DNA of 64,000 nucleotides, from the NCBI GenBank assembly GCA_022829145.1, contig CM040750.1, forward strand, positions 7,656,755 through 7,720,754, read 5' to 3'. A program made the translations under genes and the position numbers. The notes under the pieces were generated by a model that saw nothing but the letters and a program-made list of their open reading frames with translations, did not search any database and was not told where the DNA came from. Below, piece by piece: positions 40,001 through 52,000 of the stretch (position 1 is the first letter of the stretch; each line of letters opens with the position of its first letter). Origin of the DNA: Albula goreensis (taxonomy: Eukaryota; Chordata; Actinopteri; Albuliformes; Albulidae).

Positions 40001-43000
40001 GCATTGTAAAATAACAAGGAAGTGCTGCAAAGAAATAAATACAGCAATAAACTGTAACTGAAACACCAAGTTCAGAATTTCAAAATTGTGGTGCCCCTAA
40101 TTTTTGTTAGGCAGTATATTTTAGTTTTTAAATTATTTTCACATTAATCTGTAATCAATTTATTTTTCAAGGACTTCAAATTAGCATATTACCCAGCATG
40201 CAAATATTTATGAAATTTTATATTCTTTTAAGCTTCTAATCTGAGTACTTCTTTCATGTTACGAACAAATTTGTCTGACACAATTCCATCCACAACCTCA
40301 GTCGTTGTTGTGTCATAGTTGCAGATTAAGTTGAATTGCCTGTGTTTTGAAACACTACTTTTAAGAGTTCATCTGTAAAAGCCGCATGCATGTACAGTTT
40401 ATCAGTTTAACTGATAAAATTCAAAACACCAGTTTGTCAAAGGTAATAATAAATGCTTGTACATGTGTATTTTCGAGTCAAGTGATTTCTACAGCTACAA
40501 CAATGAACACTTCTTCAGAGTTTAAAAGTCATGTTAAGTTCATCCGAACACAAAAACTTGGTTTCAAAGCAAAACCCTCCCTCTGAGAAGTTTAACAGAC
40601 CAACATTAAACTGATAAACAGTAACTTGCTGTTAAAAGATGAGACGAGCCGCTGGAAGCCCCAAAGCGGATTGCTCAGTACAGTAAAGTGCTCTATCACT
40701 GAAGTACATTATCTTACTGTTAAACGCTGGCTGTAGATTTGCAGAATTTATTAAGTTCTCTAAGGGTCCCGACTGCTTGGCTGTGAAATTGCCGGTGTAT
40801 CTGACAGCTGACTCAGAGGCTATTAACCTTCAGTCCGCAGTGAGCTGCTGACAGGATTCATTTACCTGCTGAGAGACTCAGTGACTGAGGACGTTGCCGG
40901 AACATAATCAAGTGGAAGCATGACTGTTCCAGTCATCTTATTCAGCAAGACAGTCCTGTAGTGCCAGTCTCACACTCTTTTCAGACATTACTGGGAAAAT
41001 GTCACTCCTGTTCTGACAGAAATCAAGAGCTACAGGGTTCTGACCACTGACCTGAGAGCTCAGAACTGCAGAACGATAGGGTTATGACCGCTGACTTTAT
41101 GTTTGTATTGATAGTCAGCTTACCCCACCACCACGGGCCCCCACTGACAAAGTGAAGAAGGGCTGTGAAACAGACCTCTTAGTCCATGGTCTGTCCAGAT
41201 TTATCAGGTTCTTCAAGGTACAAAGTGAAGAAGTCTGGCCTGTGGAAACAGACATATAATCAATATTTTAACAATCTTAGTCCATGGTCTGCAGCATATA
41301 GCATAGGGCATGTTCCAAATCCATTTTTTTAAATAGCTATTCCAAAAATCATAAAAACACAAACATAGTGCAAGACAACACCTGCTCAAGCAAGAGAGGT
41401 TCAGAATTAGCCAGAGATAACAGCAGGGTCATCAGCACAATCATGGAGAGGAACCAAAGCAACATGTCTTAATTTGGAGTGAGCATTCAGCACAATCATA
41501 GAGAGGAACCAAAGAAAACCTGTCTTATTTTGGAGAGGAACCAAAGCAACATTCAGCACAATCATGGAGAGGAACCAAAGCAACATTCAGCACAATCATG
41601 GAGAGGAACCAAAGCAACATTCAGCACAATCATACAGCACAATCAGGAACCAAAGCAACATTCAGCACAATCATGGACAGGAACCAAAGCAACATTCAGC
41701 ACAATCATGGAGAGGAACCAAAGCAACATTCAGCACAATCATGGAGAGGAACCAAAGCAACATTCAGCACAATCATGGAGAGGAACCAAAGCAACATTCA
41801 GCACAATCATGGAGAGAGGAACCAAAGCAACATTCAGCACAATCATGGAGAGGAACCAAAGCAACATTCAGCACAATCATGGAGAGGAACCAAAGCAACA
41901 TTCAGCACAATCATGGACAGGAACCAAAGCAACATTCAGCACAATCATGGAGAGGAAACCAAAGCAACATTCAGCACAATCATGGAGAGAAACCAAAGCA
42001 ACATTCAGCACAATCATGGAGAAAAAACCAAAGCAACATTCAGCACAATCATGGAGAGGAACCAAAGCAACATTCAGCACAATCATGGAGAGAAACCAAA
42101 GCAACATTCAGCACAATCATAGAGAAAAAACCAAACTAACATTCAGCACAATCATGGAGAGGAACCAAAACAATATTCAGCAAAATCATGGAGAGGCAAA
42201 CATTCAACAATCAAAGAAAAACCAAACAACATTTAGCCTGATTCAGCAAAATCATGGAGAGGAACCAAAGCAACATTTAGCCTGATAATGGAGAGGAGTT
42301 GACAAATTATGGGTTCATGACAACCTATGGGTTTAGTACTACCACTAACAATCAGCCATAAGGAACATCATAAATGCTCATAGACAGTGATGAACATATC
42401 AAAATGAAAACAGTGCATATAGAAACATATGTAACAAATGAATGAGAATAATGGCAAGAATGATGAGCACTCAACCAAAACCACAGTGAGAAACATCATC
42501 AGCTCTGTCCCAGCACACAAAGTCCCAGATAACAGAATATACATCATTACAGCATCTCCATACCGTCTTCGCATCTTTACCTGCTTTGTTCGGGCAAGTT
42601 CAGCCATTTCAGGACAGTGTAAACTCTTTCTTCAAATGGTGTTTTACTACAAAAAGATAGAAGAGATGATCGCTATCAGAAAATAGAAAATACGATAAGA
42701 GTAATGATGATTAATAACACAATAATGTTTATTAACTTATTACAGAGGTGAAGTGGGTCACATGAGGTCAACATGTTTCTGGCCCATCCATGAGACAATG
42801 TTTCTGAATATTGAGGTCCCCTCAGTCAACCCATGCTGGTCATTTGGAAAATTTGTTTGATGTAATATGATTCCATTTTTTGCTCTTTGTTGCTCGCGTA
42901 TGATAAGGACTTACATTTTATGCAGCCTGAAGGAACACCAACACTCGACAATCCTTTGTTATTTCATTTTGCATCAGTCTCCTCTATACAGAATAAAGTA

Positions 43001-46000
43001 TGTCCAACTATATTTATGTCCAAAAACTCTTTTCAGCTATCATTTTTTTATTATTTGTACTTTGACTATTGATGTTGGAAAGCTTGACTGGGCCACATCT
43101 AACCAAAATTGCAACATTGAGCTAATTCCCTTTCACAGGTACCTCATGAGCTAGAGAAATTGCACTACTTGCTTGTATCTTTGCCTAAATGTGAATTATA
43201 TAGAGCTTGTTTATGCTCTTTCTGTAGCTATTCATATACAGACACTTTGAAGGGTAAAAGATTCCAACACCCCTTGTTTTCATAAATATCAGTTTACTAA
43301 AAGTGCGTATGAGTAACTGACAAGGGGAGAGTTGTTTTCTTGGTCTAGTCTCTGGAATCAAATACATGCCCCAATTTATCTCTCTGTACAAACCATTTCT
43401 GCTTATTCAAACCCCTGTTCTTCCTTTCAATTTGACAGAATAATGTTAGGGTGCAACAGCTCCTGAGACTCAACCTCATATCCTCTAGATTTACAGATGT
43501 GTGCTCTAACCAGTACCCCCTTATACCAAAACCAAAGACCAGCTCACCCATTGTAATCCATATATAAGTCTGGAAAGCTTCCATTGACTTTGACATCTGA
43601 ACCAGGCCAGAAGAAGGTTCCAGCTTTCAGTCCCTGATACATTGCAGTGAGCCATATCTGTAACCAAAAACAAGGAAAGACAATGTCAAGGTGCAAGGCT
43701 GTGCATAGCTAACCAGCCAAAATATAAATGTTGAACTCCATCAACTACTGTCCTCAACGTCTGTGTACATCTAACAAAGATGAATGAACAGTGCCAGACC
43801 TAGAGAATGAATTATATAACAGAAATATCTGAGTCAGCTCTAGAAACAAGTGCAAGAACAAGTTTATGTGTTCCAAAGAGTAAAGACAGTAATTACTCCT
43901 TCAAACAAGCTCGTGGATATGAACAGTGACGGTTGACAGTAAGCTGTGACTTTAATTGAACCCAGGACCTTCAGTCTCAGAGGGTAATGGCTGTACACTG
44001 TCTCTGCCGAAGCCTTTCGGTGGGACCCTGAGAGACGATGGTTGGACTTACGGGCTGACCCTGGTACCAGCGGGGCTTGGACTTCTCACTGTTGGACAGA
44101 CTAAAGGACGCATCGAAGACGGGGTCATACATGCTGTTGTCCACGAGCCCATGAGACTCAGAATACAGGCCCTGAGGAGGTGAAAAACTACAGTGCTAAC
44201 TCTATAACATCATCCACAGCACCAAGATACTGAAAAATGCTTCATGCTAACAATAAACGCTAACGCTAAAAACATCATCCACAGCACTGAGATACTGAAA
44301 ATTGCCATATACTAACAACACTCACAAATATTAATCAACATTACCTGCATGACTGAGTTCTGTTAAATATGCTTGATGCTAATGATACTAACATTACCTA
44401 GAGCACTGAGAATGATTAAGAATGTTTGATTCAAACGATACCCGCTAACACTGAAAAACATAACCGAAAGCACTGAGAATGAAATGTTTTGTCCTAACGA
44501 TACCTAACCTAACTTCGTGCTAACACAAAGAATAACCAATTATCAGCACAGACATTTAGTAATGTGGGGGTTTTTTCTGCTGGATACATGTGAAAATGGT
44601 TCAGTGTTGGTCTGGAGCAGACAGACTGCAGGTGTTTCGCTGCACACTCACTGTGACGATGGTGTAGTGGTTTGGGAAGGTCAGGGTGGGGAACGCAGCT
44701 TGCATGTAAGGAGCATGAGTGCCACAGCTTTCTGAAAGGTACGAAAACACACTCCACTCATCCGGGAAGCTTCTTTTAAACTAACGTCATTAATATGAGT
44801 GATATCAGGCCATCGACGAGAGTCCAGTAGTCATCAAGAGCAGGCTGGTAGATGCTTATCTAATCTCACTGTAGGTTCTCATTTACCTTACTGTGACGTA
44901 CGTTTAATGTGTTACTCCTTCATGTCATTTGGGTTTAAGATTCAACAAGGTCATAATTGCACAAACGGATTCCACATATATATATAATGCCCTTTTATGA
45001 TATACTATTAAACAGCTGATAAGAACAATGGCACAAAAGTCTACCGATGCACGGGCTCCAAGTGACAGGAATGCCGTTGTAACAGCGTAACAGGTCAGAC
45101 TCTGCTCTGATCACAGGAGGAGGGTGTGGCCGACTAACAGACCAAGTCACGTTTCAGAGAACGCTTCTTACTGAGCTTGTTAATGACAGGGACAGTTTTA
45201 CTCCAGGTAGACAGATACTCTGCACGGAACCCATCCAGTGATATGAGGAGCAACGGCTGTCTTGAAAACCTGAAAATAAAACATACGAACAACAAGATCA
45301 CAAAAACAACTGGACAAGTGGAGGTGTTTGAAGCGGTGGTGTTTTCGTATCAGCACCGTTTCACACATGAAACGATCTTCAGTATATCAGCTCCAGTGAC
45401 AAAAGGAACTATATAAAAACTTGAGCTACAATAATAGCGAAAACACTGTTTCTCAAGTAGCAATAGGGAACAATCAAGGGAATGTTCACTCTAATGTCTA
45501 TGTGCACATCCCAATGTCGCGCAGTCTGGAATGCCGTTGTACGCCCATCCATTTCCACTGTAAATATAGGACATAATCTACCTTTTAGTAAGGTAATGAT
45601 GTGGACAGAGCTGAGTTTACCTTGCTGGGCATTCAGGAGCCACAATCTCATCACAGACATCATCCACCCACTCTGTTTCACCTGTCAAAGGACACATACA
45701 GTCTTGGTCAGAATTATTGGCACCCTTGGTAAAGATGAGTCAAAAAGACTGTAAGAATGAAAAACACATGTAATGAGCTATATTCTACATTCAGTTATTT
45801 TAACATTATATTCTATAACTTGTATGCATTGTGATAAAAATTGTTTGTATCAATTTTAGTAATAACCTTCAAAGTCTACAAAAGATGGTGGTCGAAATTA
45901 CTGGTACCCTTTGCTGTAGAGCAGATCAAGACCTCCTACATTAGTTGTTTGGTAAAATTCAAATTAGATTTAAAATATGTGCTTCAAGTTTGACCCATCT

Positions 46001-49000
46001 GTCAAGCTGTTAAAAAGCACCTTGTATTTGAATGATTTTCAATGGGCTTTTTAAAAAGTTTCTGGTAATTAAAACCAAGTGTAGTTCACACTCTGTTATA
46101 GTGTGAACTACACAGTTGACAAAAAAAGTCAAGATATTGAGGATCTGCAGAACAAAATCCCAGTATACGATCACTTTATTCCCCCTAGAGGTCAATAGGA
46201 AAATAGCCAGAAGAAGAAGAAACCCTACCCCAAAATGAATCATCTGTAACTCAATGAATTGTGGTAGTACAGCTATTATTTCAGGTTAATTTATTCCCTC
46301 TTTGTCTCAATATCTTGACATTATTTAGTCAACAACATAGTTCACAAAAATGTGAACACCAAAAACCCACCAAAACCCACAAGTGAAGCTGAAGGCAGTT
46401 ATAGCACTGTACTCTTTCAGGAGGCTAGCAACATCACAAAATGATTCACACCCTGACAGGTGGATGGCTAAGGAAATATTGTGTCGGTTAGACCTGGCTT
46501 GGTATATATTCACTTTTCAAGAGCGTTTCTTTTAACTTTTACAGTTTAACTTCAAAAGTGTTCTTTCACCAATTTTCAAAGCACATTTTCATTGAAATTT
46601 CTCAAGGACTTTTACTATCATCTGAGGAGATAAGTATTTGAAATACAAGCGATAAGTTTCTGCCATGTTGTCCTGTACATCAAAGTATCCTTCATTTGGA
46701 GGAGAGGAGGAGGCGAGTGAAGGAATGCGAAACTCGTCTCCTACCTTTTTGGAACAGTGGAGGGGGGGAAAACACATAGACAAGTTTCCAGGGCACAGAG
46801 GAGACGAGTGGAGGAGATTAAATTTGAGTATTGGAACACACCCAATGTTCCCTACGTGAATGAGCCCTACCTGAATGAATGAGGCCTACCTTGACAGATG
46901 TGTTTGTAGTTGGTGCAGCAGTCTCCGGCGCTCAGGCAGTCGTCAGAGCAGTGGCACTTACTGCCTGAGATCCTCTTCTCTCCGCAGCGCAGTCTCGAGC
47001 ACTCCCACATCTCCGCTGCGCAAATAAGAGTGCAAACTAAAGGCCTGTTCCTAGATTTCTCATAACTAGGGACACCGACTAATCCGATGTGGATACTAAA
47101 GATCCCACGATTCTCTTGATTGACAAGAATGTAGTTCTGACTTGCACTACTTGATTAACTTAATAAAAACTTTAAAATTTGTATAGCATAATTGTATGTT
47201 GGGTGCCACTAAGACAGCACATTAATGTAAAAGTCTCACTGGATTGGTGGCAGATGTCATGGTAGTCATAGCAGCAGCTGTTACTATGGACGCATAACGT
47301 GTCACAGCGGCATCCAGGCGTCTCGGACTCATCGTCGTAGGGCTCATAACAGCGATTTCTACAGGAGGTGGGAATAACTAAGAGAGAGAGGGAGAGAGAT
47401 TTTTAAATTTTTTTACCAGCACCATTATTGTTCCACTTTACCAGTATTACATTGCAATCACAGATGCAAAACAATCTCAAAATAACACACAAAACACACA
47501 CACACTGGAAAAAAAGAAAAAACTACAACATGAATCACCCACTCCCAAACACTGGCTCTCTCTGCCCACCAACGAGGCACCACCACACCAAATGTAATTA
47601 GATAAAATCAGGCAAAATTACTTTCAAAATTACTTTAAATAAAACGTTACACTCAAACTTCCCAACCCTACTTGGGAATCAAAAACTGCACAAGTTTTGC
47701 AGCATGGTATGCAACTGCCTGCCACAGATAGAGAGACAGTAGTGACCCCTACTCCACATCAACTGTTAAAGTGTTTCTGTTAGTACAGTAATTATACTGC
47801 TATCAATACTATTATTCATGTCTTTTAATATTATCAAAACGGTATTGTTTTCGTTATTGTCAATTTTTTTAACTTAGTATTATGTAAGTTTTGGCAATGT
47901 GTATGAGACATACATCATGCTAATTAAGTGTTTAAATTATAAATGAGAGAGGGAGAGACAGAGAAGGAGAAAGAGAGAGGGAGAGACAGAGAAGGAGTGA
48001 GCATTCTATGCAATCAAAAACACATTTTCCAAATTCATCTCCCCCATTTGTCTTAATGGGAGTGAAGTATGGGGTCCTCCATTACTAAAAAACAAAACAA
48101 AAATTTCACCCACAATACTTTTCAAACCCAATAATGCATGTAGTGCTGAACTAGGTTGCTTCCAACACTGTCTACCCACTGAAAAAAGATAAGTAAAGTT
48201 GTGGATCCCATTTCAATCAGGATAACCCACACTGCTACAACAGTACTGAAGACTAACAAGCTTTACCCAGACAAAAACCTCAAGGACAACTAGCTATTAA
48301 ACATCCATTTTTTTTTACATTGTGCACAACAAAACTTTACCACCACCGTATTTTAAAAATAATATATTCAACATAATTTATGCCTTGATTATTGGCTTGA
48401 GAACTAAAATTAACACATTAGAAACACCATGTATTCCCTTCTGGCATTACTCTTTTTAGTAATTTAATAATTGGAATCATTGTCAAAGCAGCTAAGCCTA
48501 AACTTAAAGCCACTGAGGGCTGCATAGACAGGCATCTAATTGACACACTCACATCACCGCTGTACTAGTGTCTGGTGAAATAAAGTCCGCACTTGCGTTT
48601 CTTGCCTTTTATGGAAAGTTTATTGCCTATCATTAATGGTCTTCAGTTGGTAAATGCAAGAATCCACAACATAACTCTCCATTAACTAATGTTCTCCATC
48701 AGAAAATTTCACTTCTACACAAAGTAATGCCCAGCGTAGCGTGGCATAGCGAAGCGGTCAAAAAACTATATTTGCTCCATCACCTGAGTCACCTGAGTTC
48801 CTACCTATATTGTGTCTAACCCAAAGCACAAAAGGTGACACCTACTGGACCTGCTGGTGTACTGCATACAACCTAAGCTAATTTATAAATGGCTTCTATA
48901 ATTGTATTTTAATGTTTCATTAGATTATGACTTTATTGAGTGCAATTCACTGTATACTTTTTTATGTCATCTGGTCTAAGTACAGTGCTCACACCCAGTA

Positions 49001-52000
49001 ATCTTGTCTGAGTACAGCACTCACATCAAGTAATCTGTTCTGAGTACAGTGCTCAAATCAAGTAATCTGTTCCCAGTGTCAAATCTGTTCTGAGTACAGT
49101 GCTCAAATCAAGTGATCTGTTCCTCGAGTAATCAAGTAATCTGTTCTTATGAGACTTCCAAATGGCCACTTAGACTTGACCAGACCAGGTCACCGATATG
49201 CTTTTCTATGGGAGGGTTGTACAAGGACCCCCAGTGCCTCCTCAAAGAAACATCTGGCCCGAATAGCTCAGCCCACGCAGAGCCCCTTAGCCCAGTCAGG
49301 GGGCTTATTTGCGCCTCTCACACACACTCTGTACAACGCCTGCCCTGCAGCCATCTCTTAAGAACCCAGCTGTCACACCCAAGAGTTGGGTGAGGGTTCC
49401 AGTCTTCGCAACACTTTAGTTAGTAGCACAAATGGCAGTCTCAAGTAGCACTTCAGAGCAATGGTGTTTCATTGAGTACCAAGAACAAAGCCAGGGAGTG
49501 CAACACAGTAGAAAACAAAACAAGAAAACTCTACAACAAATACCACAAACAATGAGAACAACCAGGCACTGGCAAACTGCACTGCAGCCTTACCTAGCAC
49601 ACTCCTCTGATGGGAATCACATCCCCTATTGTACTGGAAGCCCCTCCCCTCTTGGACTCTTACACCATTGTCCGATATCAATTAAGGAACAAAACATAGC
49701 CTATTTGAATCATATTTAATCAAATTTTTAAAACATTTATCCAGAAGATGCAGCAAAATTGTTGCAACTTTCATTGTTACATTGTAAGGTTTACTATTCA
49801 GTTTTGTCCTCTAGTTCCTCTCATTTCATCTAGGCTTTTAATCTACTTTCTGTTCCTGTTTTATGGTGATGTATGGTTAGATGCATCTTTCAATAGAAAT
49901 AATGTCACCAACTTTTATTCTGTGTGTTCTTATGATTTTTGTTGTAATATTTGTACCAAAGTGTCCTGTGTTCCAATGGTTACTGCAATTTTGCATCCTT
50001 ACTGATACTGTACGCAAAATAACATGCTTATAGTGATATTTCGCTTTATCGCTATATTTCTACAAACATAGGATAACTGATTTGAAAATGAGTTGAAAAT
50101 GCTATATGATATTTACCTGATAATTGCTACATGATATGTACTTTACACAATGTTAACCGCTTTGTTGGGTGTGTTAGTACATCAGCATAGCTGGCTAACG
50201 TCACCTAGCTCTAATTCATTACAGCTAGCTAGCTAGTTATCCCACCACTGGGTAGATAGCCTTGGTAGCTGCTTTGCAGTTCCAGGGCTGTGATGCAACT
50301 AACATGAAATTAAGCATATGCCAGTGCATAACTGTCCATGATCATGTGACAGCTTTATATCTGATATGGGGTTGAAACGTTATATTGCCAACAGACCTGG
50401 AAACAGGGAAAAGCCGAAAGTGCAAGAGGAGCAGACAGTGCAGATACAAATGGAAGACATACACTACACCACAGAAGACAAAATTCCCTACTGTGCGATA
50501 AGAAAAATAAAGTGTGAAATGTAAGTTCTGAATTAGTGTTATATACATGAGACTATGCAAATTAAGGCTGTTTGAGAGTAACATGGATGAATAGAACCGG
50601 TATGCTATCTACCTTAGTTAAAGTAACGAACATGTATAACAGACTGTGAAAAACTGGATGTACATAACTACGTAACTGACACACTCAGCGATGAACACAC
50701 AAACACCTGTCAAGACACAAGTCATATTTCAGGTCACAAACACTGCTGAGCTACCAATTTTGGGAAGCCTACGATTTATCAGAGTTAGCGCTGTGTGTTT
50801 GCTGCAGCTAGCTTGTGTGTGTGTGTGTGTATGTGTGTGTGTGTGTGTGTAAGAGTCCTTATGGAACTGCAGTGACAGAGCCGTTGGTCACATCAGGTCT
50901 GGGGTCTTAGAATAGAGAAACATCCCTTCATCCTGCAGCTACTGCAACAGTGAAAGGTGGGATCCCCACCAGCATTCTTAGCCTGGAGATTTGGAGCAAA
51001 GACTCCACACTGATCCCTGAACCTTAAGCAGCTCTCTCACACTCCGCTAGGCTGTGTCTAAGTGCATGCACCGCATCCTTTGGATGCAAACAGTGAAATC
51101 ACCTGCCTAATGCAGCCAGCTTCAGTGGCGGAACCCCTGTACCGTTACCACAGCACACTGATCCACCCTCACCCTTACCACAGCACACTGATCCACCCTC
51201 ACCCTTACCACAGCACACTGATCCACCCTCACCCTTACCACAGCACACTGATCCACCTCCACCTTTACCACAGCACCCTGATCCAGCCCCACCCATTCCA
51301 CAGCACACTGATCCACCCTCACCCTTACCACAGCACACTGATCCACCTCCACCTTTACCACAGCACCCTGATCCACCCCCACCCATTCCACAGCACACTG
51401 ATCCACCCTCACCCTTATCACAGCACACTGATCCACCCCCACCTTTACCACAGCACACTGATCCACCCCACCTTTACCAAAGCACACTGATCCACCCTCA
51501 CCCTTATCACAGCACACTGATCCACCCCCATCTTTACCACAGCACACTGATCCACCCCTACCTTTACCACAGCACACTGATCCACCCTCACCTTTACCAA
51601 AGCACACTGATCCACCCCCACCCTTACCACAGCACACTGATCCACCCCCACCTTTACCACAGCACACTGATCCACCCCCATCTTTACCACAGCACACTGA
51701 TCCACCCCCACCCTTACCACAGCACACTGATCCACCCCCACAGCACACTGATGCATCCCCATTTTTACCACAGCACACTGATGCATCCCCATTTTTTACC
51801 ACAGCACACTGATCCACCTCCACCTTTACCACAGCAGACTGATCCATCCCCACAGCACAGTGATCCACCCTCACCGTTACCACAGCATGCTGATCCACCC
51901 TCACCCTTATCACAGCACACTGATCCACCCTCACCTTTACCACAGCACACTGATCCATCCCCACAGCACACTGATCCACCCCCATCTTTACCACAGCACA

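Noticed and set aside
40075..40125. Tc1-like end (gtggtgcccctaatttttgt)
   Set aside because: Too short and no partner end found nearby; could be chance or a tiny remnant.
41479..42285. 268-, 191- and 174-codon frames of '[10 protein letters not shown]'-type repeats
   Set aside because: All three overlap in one 34-bp minisatellite inside an ENPP intron. A unit not divisible by three simply cycles through stop-free frames.
47240..47358. Shorter exon 3 using the acceptor at 47359
   Set aside because: It breaks phase with exon 2 and loses the SCRxxC start of the somatomedin-B module; the acceptor at 47378 fixes both.
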